Assembly: GCF_007748115.1 (NCBI RefSeq)
Contig: NZ_CP036289.1
Coordinates: 5,208,001 to 5,272,000 of the forward strand
DNA from: Bremerella volcania
GTDB taxonomy: Bacteria > Planctomycetota > Planctomycetia > Pirellulales > Pirellulaceae
Direction of reading: 5' to 3'
Length of the DNA stretch: 64,000 bases
Shown: positions 1 to 8,459 of the stretch, in pieces
Layout of the letters: the number at the start of each line of letters is the position of its first letter
How positions within the stretch are numbered: position 1 is the stretch's first letter
Notes under the pieces: generated by a model
Seen by the model: the letters and a program-made list of their open reading frames with translations, nothing else
What the model was told of the DNA's origin: nothing
The model's database searches: none
Program-made: the position numbers and the translations under genes

Positions 1-848
1 CACCAAACTGCGGAGCATCGACCTGGGAACCAATCGACGATCATCCGCTCGATTTGGCGCCGTACGAATTTCGACTGGCCGATGCCCAGTCTTTGGCCGA
101 AGAGATGCTGTCGGATGCTGATCAGGCAACCGTCGTCGACTACCAACTCCCGCACGACTTCCGCTTGTCGGTGATCGTGCCGGTTTACAACGAAGAGTCG
201 ACTGTCGCTGCCGTGATTCAGCGGCTGATGCAGTTGCCATTTCGCACCGAAATCGCCATCGTCGACGACGGCAGCACCGACGCAACACGTGACGTGCTAA
301 CCCGCCTGGCGCACTTCTGCGATTTGAAGATCTTCTATCACCAAACCAACCAAGGCAAAGGCGCCGCGATCCGCACCGCTTTGCCCGAAGTGACCGGCGA
401 CGTGGTCGTCATTCAAGATGCCGACCTCGAATACGATCCTCAGGATCTGGTGCAGGTCATTCGCCCGATCGTGACGGGCGAAGCCGATGTCGCCTACGGA
501 TCGCGATTTCTGGCGCACGATGGCAAGTCGAAGGAGACCTCTTGGATCCGACAACTCGGCAATCAAACGCTGACCTGTATTTCCAACTGCCTGACCGGCT
601 TGCACCTGACCGACATGCAGACCGCGCTGAAGGCCTTTCCACGCAAGGTCATCCAACAGGTCCAGTTGCAAGAGAGCCGCTTCGGCATCGAACCGGAAAT
701 CACCGCCAAGCTGGCCAAGCGAAACTATCGCTTCGTCGAACGCCCAGTCACCTACAACGCCCAGGACTGGTCGGCCAGCAACAAGATCACCTGGAAAGAC
801 GGCCTCGCAGCCCTCTGGTGCATCCTACGCTACCGCCTGGCCGACTAA
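1..848 (+). CDS. Family 2 glycosyltransferase (5' end outside the window)
   Basis: A GT-A fold glycosyltransferase of the dolichyl-phosphate-mannose-synthase/WcaA type, expected to move a sugar from a nucleotide donor to a lipid or glycan acceptor at the cytoplasmic membrane face. The nucleotide-binding part starts at LSVIVPVYNE, followed by the DDGSTD motif and the metal-binding DADLEY motif. A hydrophobic membrane anchor is not evident. The reading frame is open to base 3 at the left edge without a stop, so the true start may lie outside the window; the first in-window candidate is a TTG at 54, giving 264 residues. The core matches the family well, but the acceptor cannot be predicted. Confidence 0.88.
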   Translation, partial: PNCGASTWEPIDDHPLDLAPYEFRLADAQSLAEEMLSDADQATVVDYQLPHDFRLSVIVPVYNEESTVAAVIQRLMQLPFRTEIAIVDDGSTDATRDVLTRLAHFCDLKIFYHQTNQGKGAAIRTALPEVTGDVVVIQDADLEYDPQDLVQVIRPIVTGEADVAYGSRFLAHDGKSKETSWIRQLGNQTLTCISNCLTGLHLTDMQTALKAFPRKVIQQVQLQESRFGIEPEITAKLAKRNYRFVERPVTYNAQDWSASNKITWKDGLAALWCILRYRLAD

Positions 849-1231
849 CCAACGACCCAGACCTTCTCCCCTCGCACGGAGAGGGACTGCAGGGCGCTGC
901 GCGAATCGAAGAACCTGAGATCGATCTTTGCACTCGCTATAAGATCGTCGCATGTCTATTCGTAAATATCCGCGCAACTCAACGTGAACATTCCTACCCG
1001 AGACCCTCCAAATACCCTGTTTTAGTGGTTTTCCGCACCTGAAAACGGCCTGATTCGGTTGAACCTCGGGCCGTAGTTGCCTATCCTTATAGTTTGGACC
1101 AATATCCCCGGACTCCGTCTACGGGCATAGGGCCTTTTGATCACGGGATTCAGGCAATCCATACCGCGCGTGCACGGTTTGCACCTGGATTGGGTCCAAT
1201 CGGAATCTGTTTCAATCACCGGAGAAAATCT
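849..1231. other. Intergenic region upstream of ilvB
   Basis: About 380 bases without a credible gene. The left end holds the hairpin listed at 862-885. A TATAGT element at 1088-1093 could be a -10 box for ilvB, but no well-spaced -35 box was found (TTGAAC at 1059-1064 is too far). No leader peptide rich in branched-chain amino acids and no classical attenuator were recognised. Confidence 0.5.
862..885 (+). terminator. Hairpin after the glycosyltransferase gene
   Basis: CCTTCTCC (862-869) pairs with GGAGAGGG (878-885) through eight base pairs, one of them G-U, around an 8-base loop. No T run follows, so this may be a dispersed intergenic palindrome rather than a true terminator. A closely related but longer element lies at 10527-10560. 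Confidence 0.4.
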
Positions 1232-3001
1232 GTGAGTACTTCGACTGAAAAATCTACGAAAAACCAAGTCATGCTAGGCGCCGACATCATGATCGAATCG
1301 CTGGTACGACATGGCGTAGAAGTACTCTTCGCATATCCCGGCGGTTGCAGCATGCCGCTGCACCAGGCGCTGACGCGTTACAAAGACAAGATCCGCACGA
1401 TCCTCCCTCGTCACGAACAAGGCGGCTGCTTCGCGGCTCAGGGGCTCGCACGGTCGACCGGCAAGGTCGGTGCCGCCATGGCCACTAGCGGTCCGGGCGC
1501 GACGAACCTCGTCACCGCCATCGCCGATGCCAAGCTCGACAGCATTCCGCTGATCGCCATCAGTGCCCAGGTTCCGCGTGCCGTGATCGGTAGCGACGCG
1601 TTCCAGGAAACGCCGATCGTCGAAGTTTGTCGCGGCATCACCAAGCACCATTACCTGGTGACCGACATCAAGGACCTGTGTCGGATTATGAAGGAAGCGT
1701 TCCACATCGCCACGACCGGCCGACCAGGCCCCGTGCTGATCGACATTCCGAAAGACGTCCAACTCGAACAAACGGTTCCCGATTGGGACTGCGAAATGGA
1801 CCTGCCGGGCTACAACGTCACTTCTCGAATCGCCAAGCCAGAACAAATTCGCCAGGTTGCCGCCGCGATCAAGCGTGCCAAACGCCCAATCATTTACGCC
1901 GGTGGAGGTATCATCACCTCGGAAGCTTCCGAAGAACTGCGTGAGTTGATCAAGAAGACCGGCATCCCAACCACGATGACCGTGATGGGGCTGGGTGCGT
2001 TCCCGAATTCCGATCCGCTGTCGCTCGACATGCTCGGCATGCACGGCACCGTTTACGCCAACCTGGCCGTGAGCGAGTGCGACCTGCTGATCAGCTTGGG
2101 CGTTCGATTCGACGACCGCGTGACCGGCAAGCTGAGCGAGTTTGCCAAGGATGCCAAGATCGTTCATATCGATATCGACCCCGGCGAGTTGAACAAGAAC
2201 AAGATCGCCCACATTCCGATCGTCAGCGACTTGAAGCCAGCTCTGAAGATGCTGAACGAAGTGGTCGAAGCCCCTGAGGACATTTCCGACTGGGTAGCTC
2301 ACTGCCAGGACATGAAGAAGAAGGACCCGTTGACCTACAACAAGGACTTCGACGGGATCCTGCAGCAGCACGCCATCGCCGAGCTTTCGCGCCTCACGCA
2401 AGACCGCGAAACGATCATCTCGGTGGGCGTGGGTCAGCACCAGATGTGGGCGGCTCAGTTCTACCAGTTCAAGAAGCCGCGTACCTGGATGTCCAGCAGC
2501 GGTCTGGGCACGATGGGCTTCGGCCTGCCAGCGGCGATGGGGGCTCAAGCGGCCAACCCGAATGCCCTGTGTATCGACATCGAAGGGGACGGCAGTTTCC
2601 AGATGAACATCCAGGAACTGGCGACCTGCTACTGCGAAAACCTGCCGGTGAAAGTGCTGCTGCTCAACAACCAGCACCTGGGCATGGTGGTGCAGTGGGA
2701 AGACCGCTTCATGGCCGGTAACCGAGCCCACACCTACCTGGGCCCGATTCATCACGAAGAATGGTACGGCAAGGGTGAGGACATCTACCCGAAAGAGACC
2801 TACCCGAACTTCGTCCAGATCGCCAAGGGGTACGGCTGTGGCGGTGCGACCATCCGCGCCAAGGCCGACCTGCTTCCCGCCCTGGAAGAAATGATCGCCT
2901 ACGACGGCCCATACGTGCTGGACGTTCAGGTTCCTTACCAGGAACACGTCCTACCGATGATCCCCAGCGGCATGACCGTGAAGGAAATGATCAAGTCGTA
3001 G
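1232..3001 (+). CDS. ilvB: Acetolactate synthase, large (catalytic) subunit
   Basis: Thiamine-diphosphate enzyme that joins two pyruvates, or pyruvate and 2-ketobutyrate, in the first shared step of valine, leucine and isoleucine synthesis. The 589-residue length is normal. The ThDP-activating glutamate is E62 in RHEQGG, the central FAD-binding domain follows, and the C-terminal ThDP/Mg motif EGDGSFQMN...[10 protein letters not shown] is intact. The reading frame extends upstream to 1094, but GTG at 1232 is preferred because GGAG at 1221-1224 is well spaced and the upstream residues are not family-like. No regulatory subunit gene (ilvN) adjoins it: the next gene is on the other strand, so the small subunit must be encoded elsewhere. 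Confidence 0.96.
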   Translation: MSTSTEKSTKNQVMLGADIMIESLVRHGVEVLFAYPGGCSMPLHQALTRYKDKIRTILPRHEQGGCFAAQGLARSTGKVGAAMATSGPGATNLVTAIADAKLDSIPLIAISAQVPRAVIGSDAFQETPIVEVCRGITKHHYLVTDIKDLCRIMKEAFHIATTGRPGPVLIDIPKDVQLEQTVPDWDCEMDLPGYNVTSRIAKPEQIRQVAAAIKRAKRPIIYAGGGIITSEASEELRELIKKTGIPTTMTVMGLGAFPNSDPLSLDMLGMHGTVYANLAVSECDLLISLGVRFDDRVTGKLSEFAKDAKIVHIDIDPGELNKNKIAHIPIVSDLKPALKMLNEVVEAPEDISDWVAHCQDMKKKDPLTYNKDFDGILQQHAIAELSRLTQDRETIISVGVGQHQMWAAQFYQFKKPRTWMSSSGLGTMGFGLPAAMGAQAANPNALCIDIEGDGSFQMNIQELATCYCENLPVKVLLLNNQHLGMVVQWEDRFMAGNRAHTYLGPIHHEEWYGKGEDIYPKETYPNFVQIAKGYGCGGATIRAKADLLPALEEMIAYDGPYVLDVQVPYQEHVLPMIPSGMTVKEMIKS

Positions 3002-3033
3002 GACTTGCCAGGCCACGGAAATCAAAGAAGACG

Positions 3034-3062
3034 GGGAGCGAGAAATGGCTCCCTGTTTTTTT
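3034..3062 (+). terminator. Rho-independent terminator of ilvB
   Basis: GGGAGC (3034-3039) pairs with GCTCCC (3048-3053), followed by a T run at 3056-3062. It overlaps the stop codon of the convergent gene that begins at 3061. Confidence 0.8.
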
Positions 3063-3747
3063 ATGGCTTTTGTTTCGGTGTCAGCCACACCAACACGCCG
3101 TCGTATTGTTGATTGGCCAGAGCGCTGGCGTGGTCATACGTTCGCAGCAAGACCACCGGTCGGCTGGCATCAAAGCCTTGCTCGATCCGATTTTGGGGCA
3201 TCCCTTCCGTTTTTCGGAGGCCATCGGCGCGCGTCCAGGTCATCTTTTTTACTGGGATAAACTGGGCAGATTCGCTGGGCGGAAAGTACTTCGTTCCCGG
3301 CAGGTGACGAACGCGAAGCCGCTGGGTCCATTGCCCTGTGACCTGGCCATCGTCGATGATGGGCTCGTAAGAAACAGAAATCAAAGCTTCGCCAGGCGGA
3401 AGCGTTCGATCCGGCCAAGCGATGTACGGTAACGAATTAGGATCGATGTCATCCCGCTGAACGTTCAATTGATAAACGCGGCCCGGCGGAAGAATGACTC
3501 GCCACTCCCAGCTCAAGTCTTCCGACTGGGGCACGCTGGCAACGTGAATCATTTCCTGCTCGCGAGAATCGAGCATTCCCAGTTCGCGCCCTGCCCATTC
3601 CGCTCGATCTAGCAAGAAGAACAAGGCCCGCGGCGAGCACGCCAAGATCATCACGAACAAGAAGATCGTCAACAGCACAATCCGCCGGGCCATCGCAAAA
3701 TTCCACTTCCGAGGTGAAATGACGCGGCCAGAATCTTCGTGACTCAT
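3061..3747 (-). CDS. Membrane-anchored protein of unknown function (WxW/PxG family, member 1)
   Basis: No known function. The 228-residue protein has a basic stretch (RKWNFAMARR), then one transmembrane segment (VLLTIFLFVMILA), then an extracytoplasmic domain carrying WEWRVILPPGRVY. The same WxWRxxxPxGxxY core and a C-terminal hydrophobic-W-hydrophobic strand (GVLVWLTPK) occur in the three coupled genes at 5851-8283, so this is a detached paralogue. An upstream GTG at 3753 is possible, but ATG at 3747 has GGAG eight bases before it. Its stop codon overlaps the ilvB terminator T run. The single-pass topology is inferred from hydrophobicity by eye. Confidence 0.75.
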   Translation of the reverse strand: MSHEDSGRVISPRKWNFAMARRIVLLTIFLFVMILACSPRALFFLLDRAEWAGRELGMLDSREQEMIHVASVPQSEDLSWEWRVILPPGRVYQLNVQRDDIDPNSLPYIAWPDRTLPPGEALISVSYEPIIDDGQVTGQWTQRLRVRHLPGTKYFPPSESAQFIPVKKMTWTRADGLRKTEGMPQNRIEQGFDASRPVVLLRTYDHASALANQQYDGVLVWLTPKQKP

Positions 3748-3875
3748 GGGCACTGCTCCGCAAAAGAGTAGAGTTGTCCCCTGAATGTAACGAAGATTGT
3801 TCGCGATGGCGAGAAATTCGTTGAAGCACGTGAAAGTTAAAAGGAGTCGCCACCGAGACCATCCAACCTTGCTGA

Positions 3876-4511
3876 TTAATAGCCAAGCAGCCGCAGCGCC
3901 GTATCGACCTGGGCTTCCAATTGCTTTCGGGTCGCCTTAGGCTTTCGGCCGAAGAGGGCCCCCAGGTGATTGCGGGCCAACGCTGCCCCCAGAAGCGTCG
4001 CAGTCATTTGATCGACGTCCTCAATTTGCGGGCCGATGCCTTCATCCCGAGCGCGTTCGACCGCTTCGGCCAGGTAGCGACGGGCTTTCGAGATCACACG
4101 CTCGTGGAAATCGCGAGCCAGCTTCGGCGTTCGTTCCGCCTCCGAGATCAACAGACGCGTCAGGCGAATTTGCCGGGCGGACATGATGAACTGAACCATC
4201 GCATGCAATCGTCGGCGAAGCTCGGCCCCGGCATCGATGATCTGTGTTTGGTCGTTTTCCCAGGGAGAATCGCTCAAACCGCCCACCATCGCGGCGAACA
4301 GGTGATCCTTGTCGGGGTACTTCGCATAGAGTGTCTTCTTGGACATGCCAGCCGATTTGGCGATTTCCTCCATCGTCGCCGCACCGTAGCCAGTCGAGGT
4401 AAAAACCTCTTCAGCCGCCCTTAACAGACGCTGACAGCGTTCTTTTTCGGTGTAAACCGGCGGACGGCCAGGCTTTGCCTTGTCGGCTTCGCGGGATGGG
4501 GGTTTCGACAT
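3876..4511 (-). CDS. TetR/AcrR family transcriptional repressor
   Basis: A 211-residue one-component regulator. The N-terminal helix-turn-helix is clear (RLLRAAEEVFTSTGYGAATM followed by EEIAKSAGMSKKTLYAKYPDKDHLF) and sits behind a basic arm with GRPP. The C-terminal half is the helical ligand-binding and dimerisation domain. It is divergent from a Bcr/CflA-type efflux gene 116 bases away, with a perfect 16-bp palindrome between them, so it probably represses both genes until a toxic ligand binds. An alternative ATG at 4550 lies inside the operator repeats, so ATG at 4511 is preferred; neither has a good ribosome-binding site. The ligand is unknown. Confidence 0.93.
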   Translation of the reverse strand: MSKPPSREADKAKPGRPPVYTEKERCQRLLRAAEEVFTSTGYGAATMEEIAKSAGMSKKTLYAKYPDKDHLFAAMVGGLSDSPWENDQTQIIDAGAELRRRLHAMVQFIMSARQIRLTRLLISEAERTPKLARDFHERVISKARRYLAEAVERARDEGIGPQIEDVDQMTATLLGAALARNHLGALFGRKPKATRKQLEAQVDTALRLLGY

Positions 4512-4538
4512 AAACGTTGACTCATTAGCGGAAGACGA

Positions 4539-4570
4539 ATATCGTTTCATTTAAGAAACGATATCGTTTC
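4539..4570. promoter_or_regulatory. Probable TetR operator
   Basis: A perfect 16-bp palindrome GAAACGATATCGTTTC lies at 4555-4570. The half-site ATCGTTTC is repeated at 4541-4548, so ATATCGTTTC occurs twice as a direct repeat 22 bases apart and also forms a second inverted repeat (ATCGTTTC-N6-GAAACGAT). Reading towards the regulator, TTGAAT and TATCGT with 17-base spacing could be its -35 and -10 boxes, with the palindrome covering the -10. Confidence 0.75.
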
Positions 4571-4627
4571 CAATATTCAGATTCAAGTTAAAAACTGACG
4601 CACTTCCGATAACTCGCAGAAAGCACC

Positions 4628-5854
4628 ATGACGTCGCGGCACATTCATCCCTGGCTGATCGCTCCCATTTTGGGAATCCTGGGGGCGGTTGGCCCCTTGG
4701 CGATCGACCTCTACCTGCCAGGCATGCCGCAAATCACTTCGGAGCTGGGCATCGGCGAAGGCGTCGTCCAGTTCAGCCTGATGACCTTCCTGGCCGGGCT
4801 GATGATGGGACAGTTGTTTCTGGGTCCGGTTTCGGATCGCGTCGGCCGCAGGCCAATGATCATCGCCGGCATGCTACTGTTTATCGCCGCATCGCTTGGT
4901 TGTGCGTTCGTCCAAACAGGCGAGCAGCTTTTGTTATTGCGGTTCATCCAAGGGCTTGGTGCTTCGATCGGCCGTGCGATTGGGATGGCCGTGGTACGCG
5001 ATCTGTATACCGGACCGACCGCCGCCAAACTGGTCGGCATGATGATGCTGGTGCTCGGCCTGGCTCCGATTTTGGGTCCCCTGTTGGGCTCGGCTATTTT
5101 GATGTTCGCTTCATGGCGGTGGATCTTTGTGCTGCTGGCCGTGTTCGGAGTGGGCTGTATCGTGCTCGTACTGACGCTTTTGCCGGAAACCCGCTTGCCC
5201 GAGCAGCGGACTTCGAGCCACCCGATCACTACCCTGCGAAACTACGGCACGCTCCTATTCAGTCGACAGTACATGCCGTACGTCGCCACGATGGCGTTTG
5301 CCCAGGCAGGCATTTACGCCTACCTGACCGGCTCGTCGTTCGCGTTCATCAACATTCATGGCGTCTCGCCGACGTTGTACAGTTTCATCTTCGCATCGAA
5401 CGCCGTTGGGCTGATGATTGGTGCCCAGACGGGCCCGCGACTGCTGGGTCGCTTCCGCGCCGAGACCATCATCCGCGCGGCCTTGGTCACCTACGTGCTG
5501 GCCGCGGTAACGCTCCTTTCGCTAGAGTTGGCAGGCGAAATGAACGTCGTCCTACTTTCCGCGTTGTTGTTTGTGATCATCATGTCGATCGGGTTCATCT
5601 TGCCGCTGTGCGGCGTGATGGCATTGGAAGCCCACGGCAAGATCTCAGGCACCGCCGCCGCACTGATGGGGGCATGCCAGTTTGGGTTCGGCACGATTGC
5701 GGCTTTGATGATTGGACTGACGGCCAATGGCACGGCGATTCCGATGGCCGTAACGATCGCGCTGGCCGCTATCGCCGCAGGCATCACGGCACACTGGGCA
5801 TTTCCGAAGCCGCAGCCTGCGGAAGAGCTTTGCCTGGGCGAAAAGAGTGTTTAG
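4628..5854 (+). CDS. MFS drug-efflux transporter, Bcr/CflA type
   Basis: A 408-residue, 12-helix inner-membrane proton antiporter. The first helix carries AIDLYLPGMPQI, the family signature near the N-terminus, and the helix 2-3 loop carries the MFS motif GPVSDRVGRRP. It probably exports drugs or small toxic metabolites, but the substrate cannot be read from sequence. It is divergent from the TetR-type gene and shares its operator region, the usual arrangement of a regulated efflux pump. Its TAG stop (5852-5854) overlaps the TAA stop of the convergent gene (5851-5853), so the two genes share bases and have no terminator between them. Confidence 0.93.
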   Translation: MTSRHIHPWLIAPILGILGAVGPLAIDLYLPGMPQITSELGIGEGVVQFSLMTFLAGLMMGQLFLGPVSDRVGRRPMIIAGMLLFIAASLGCAFVQTGEQLLLLRFIQGLGASIGRAIGMAVVRDLYTGPTAAKLVGMMMLVLGLAPILGPLLGSAILMFASWRWIFVLLAVFGVGCIVLVLTLLPETRLPEQRTSSHPITTLRNYGTLLFSRQYMPYVATMAFAQAGIYAYLTGSSFAFINIHGVSPTLYSFIFASNAVGLMIGAQTGPRLLGRFRAETIIRAALVTYVLAAVTLLSLELAGEMNVVLLSALLFVIIMSIGFILPLCGVMALEAHGKISGTAAALMGACQFGFGTIAALMIGLTANGTAIPMAVTIALAAIAAGITAHWAFPKPQPAEELCLGEKSV

Positions 5855-6642
5855 CGATCGGCTGCTTGGTCTTCGGCCACTTTGGGAACCAGCCAGACCA
5901 TCATCCCGGCACATGTTTTTGGTTCGGTTTTGTCTCCCTCTTCCTTCATGGGGAACACGCGTGTTCGCCGCAGAACAATCACATCGTCCGGGTCAAACAA
6001 GGTCGCGACGAACTCCGGATCTTTGATAAGCCCCTCATTTCGCGTGCGATACCACTTGAGGTTCTCCCTACCGGTCGTCGAACTGCCCCGGGCAATATTT
6101 CGTTTTTCTCCAGCAAAATTTTTGAGCCAAGATGCCTCACGAGGGGACATGCCATGGTAAAGCATCGTAGTCGCCCCCTGAGGTGGCAGGACGTACTTAC
6201 CCTGTACTACCGCAATAGGCCCTGTCATCTCTTGCTTCTCAATCGAGAGATTGATGCGTACCTCGCCATTGGTGATTGACTCGACGTGAATAGGATTCTC
6301 TGGAAGCCCTTCGCCGGGAACATGCGTGAATGCCACATACAGGTCGTATTCCTTTCCCTCGGGAATGACCAAGTGCCACTCCCACGCATCGTCCACCATC
6401 AGCGGGACGCCGATCGCAGTGACCTTCGTCGGGTCGCTGACAGGAGGAATGCCGAGCGAATCACTCAGTTGCTCGGTTCGCACTTTCATTTGAGCAAGTT
6501 GCTCGGACATCTGCCAATGAGAAATGGAGAGGGCAACCACCGTGATCAAGAGAATCATCGAGAGCAACGAGAAGCGAATCCTCCACGATCGCTTTTTCCG
6601 CGAGTCCGGCACATCGACTTGATGCTCCTGGGGAGTGGTCAT
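5851..6642 (-). CDS. Membrane-anchored protein of unknown function (WxW/PxG family, member 2)
   Basis: A 263-residue protein, last of three coupled paralogues. N-terminal residues are polar and basic, then RIRFSLLSMILLITVVALSI forms a single transmembrane segment, followed by a short juxtamembrane coiled-coil-like helix (MSEQLAQMKVRTEQL) and the exported domain with WEWHLVIPEGKEY. The C-terminus has GMMVWLVPK, as in the other members. The frame is open to 6765, but ATG at 6642 forms an ATGA overlap with the stop of the preceding gene, which argues strongly for translational coupling and for this start. The stop codon overlaps that of the convergent efflux gene. Function unknown. Confidence 0.82.
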   Translation of the reverse strand: MTTPQEHQVDVPDSRKKRSWRIRFSLLSMILLITVVALSISHWQMSEQLAQMKVRTEQLSDSLGIPPVSDPTKVTAIGVPLMVDDAWEWHLVIPEGKEYDLYVAFTHVPGEGLPENPIHVESITNGEVRINLSIEKQEMTGPIAVVQGKYVLPPQGATTMLYHGMSPREASWLKNFAGEKRNIARGSSTTGRENLKWYRTRNEGLIKDPEFVATLFDPDDVIVLRRTRVFPMKEEGDKTEPKTCAGMMVWLVPKVAEDQAADR

Positions 6643-7514
6643 GGAACGAGCCCCTCGTAGGAACCGACCTGCCCTTGAAGTCCACTTCCCAAGACCTTCT
6701 GGCGGATCAGCGGGCAAGGAATGAGACCTTGCGAAACCTTCGGTGGCTTCTCGCGTTCGATCCACAATCGCAAGACTTCCAGCGGTAAGTAATCGCTCGG
6801 TTCTTGGCCGAGCGGATTGCGTGGCTCGTCCACCTCCCAGCGCAGCAGATCGACCGCTTGATCCGGTTCGTGCTTCGTTTGTTGAAAGGCATTCGGCAGC
6901 ATGCTTTCAATATCGGGATCGATATGGAACTTCACCTTTTTCCCCGGCACGCCCTCCTCGGTCGACGGAAGAACGAAGTCGCCGTTGGGTCGCATATCGG
7001 CCTCGAGCCAACGGAGCTCCTCTCGCGGTATACTTCCGCGGGCCTGCACGTTGGCATAAGGCCCAAGTGCTGACAGATTGAACCTCCACTTCGGAGTCTT
7101 CGAGGTTGGTTCTAAGGTAAACATCTGAGTGATCACATAGGTCCCCGGCGAAACGGTCAACTTTGACCTGGTCGTCGGTTTGGGTGTTTTCGGCGGGATG
7201 CTGTTGTAGTCGAAATGGATACAGTACCTGGCCCCTTCGGGCAGATAGACGCGCCACTGCCACATGTCGGTCGCAGGCACCTTCATCGGGAGAACGTAGA
7301 TCTTCTCGTTATCTTTGACGTCGATCAATTCATAGGTTCGGCGAAGATCGTTCAACTTAGCCTTTGCATCCAGAAGTTCACTACTCGATCGAAAGTATGC
7401 CAGCGAGAGACCGACGATCGCCGTCACCAACAGGATGGTGAGGACCGAGAAGCGGAAACGACGCCGCAATGGCTGAGACTCAGTCGCGTCGGCTGGTGGG
7501 TTATTGGTTTCCAT
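6639..7514 (-). CDS. Membrane-anchored protein of unknown function (WxW/PxG family, member 3)
   Basis: A 291-residue middle gene of the coupled trio. It has RRRFRFSVLTILLV as the start of the membrane segment, then a charged juxtamembrane helix (SSELLDAKAKLNDLRR), then an exported domain with the family core WQWRVYLPEGARY. The ATG lies 14 bases inside the end of the upstream gene, and its own stop overlaps the next start by four bases, so the three are surely co-translated. The extracytoplasmic domain is predicted to be mainly beta. No catalytic motif was recognised. The similarity to its neighbours suggests tandem duplication followed by strong divergence. Confidence 0.82.
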   Translation of the reverse strand: METNNPPADATESQPLRRRFRFSVLTILLVTAIVGLSLAYFRSSSELLDAKAKLNDLRRTYELIDVKDNEKIYVLPMKVPATDMWQWRVYLPEGARYCIHFDYNSIPPKTPKPTTRSKLTVSPGTYVITQMFTLEPTSKTPKWRFNLSALGPYANVQARGSIPREELRWLEADMRPNGDFVLPSTEEGVPGKKVKFHIDPDIESMLPNAFQQTKHEPDQAVDLLRWEVDEPRNPLGQEPSDYLPLEVLRLWIEREKPPKVSQGLIPCPLIRQKVLGSGLQGQVGSYEGLVP

Positions 7515-8283
7515 AGGCGTTTTTCGGAGATAATTCTTCGATCCAAATCAAAAGACCTTCGTTGCCGTTGTTATCGGCGGTAGGAACCTGAAGATCGATG
7601 ATCCGAAATAGTTCCATGTGTTGTTTGCCGCCAGGACCTTGAATGACAAGATCCGCTGGCAACACGCTATGCGGGTAAGCGATCACTTTACCTGCATCAT
7701 TGTCGAGCCATGCAGCCTGAGCGTTGGTGATCGGCGGAAGCCCCTGGTTTCCAACTTCGAGCCACTTGCCGCCGTCGAGCTTTAACTCCCGCGAATCATA
7801 CCTGCGATGCGCGGCTTGCTGCTTGTCGTCTTGTTTCCAATCCAGGAAGCGAAGTGCTTTCCATGTTCCTAGTTCGCTTCGTACCAGTTGAATGGTGAGT
7901 AGGTTGTCGCCAGGTTGCAGTTCCAAGGGCCAGACTTCCGTTGGATAGCCTCCACGAGGAACCAGTTCGCTGAGGTCGGTACGATACGACTTGCCCGGCG
8001 GTACTTGGATACGCCATTGCCACACGTGCAAGAGCGGCTGACTGATCGAACGAACGTACAGGTGGTCCGGGTCTTGAATATGGAACATGCCAGCCGTAGC
8101 GTGCGCGCGGCGTAGATCCTCTTGCATTTCCATGAGCTGTAAGGAAGTCATCGCATGCGAAATCACGAGCGCAACGACGGCGGTCACCAGGATCATCGTC
8201 GCTATTGAGAAGCGAAGCCCCCGGCGTCGAGCAGGCTTGGCGCCGGCCGTTTCGTTTTCGATCTGCTGTGAGGTGACGTTCAT
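7501..8283 (-). CDS. Membrane-anchored protein of unknown function (WxW/PxG family, member 4)
   Basis: A 260-residue first gene of the trio. It has a cytoplasmic N-terminus, membrane segment RFSIATMILVTAVVALVI, juxtamembrane helix (LQLMEMQEDLRRAHA) and an exported domain with WQWRIQVPPGKSY. The C-terminal strand EGLLIWIEEL matches those of the paralogues. The RFS...ILVT start of the membrane segment is a form seen repeatedly in planctomycete membrane proteins. ATG at 8283 is the first in-frame start after the stop-rich spacer; no clear ribosome-binding site was seen. Function unknown. Confidence 0.82.
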   Translation of the reverse strand: MNVTSQQIENETAGAKPARRRGLRFSIATMILVTAVVALVISHAMTSLQLMEMQEDLRRAHATAGMFHIQDPDHLYVRSISQPLLHVWQWRIQVPPGKSYRTDLSELVPRGGYPTEVWPLELQPGDNLLTIQLVRSELGTWKALRFLDWKQDDKQQAAHRRYDSRELKLDGGKWLEVGNQGLPPITNAQAAWLDNDAGKVIAYPHSVLPADLVIQGPGGKQHMELFRIIDLQVPTADNNGNEGLLIWIEELSPKNAYGNQ

Positions 8284-8459
8284 TCAGGGCAGTTTAGCCG
8301 ATACCCCACATTCATGCGAACTCTATGCAGAAAGCTGCTTCCTACGGCGATCGAAACAAATCTGCAGCGAATTGCCTCGCGCCCTTCGGCAAGTTAGGAT
8401 AAATATTCTTCCCCCTGCCTCAACCAAATCAAACCCATCCAAGATACGGAGTTTCCCTC

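Noticed and set aside
1274-2947. 557-codon open frame antisense to ilvB
   Set aside because: It lies wholly inside a certain ilvB gene, has low-complexity His/Asp/Val-rich translation and no family similarity; a by-product of high-GC codon use.
4900-6279. 459-codon open frame spanning the end of the efflux gene and the next operon
   Set aside because: It is a second frame of a certain transporter and then antisense to another real gene; the translation is Arg/Gly/His-rich.
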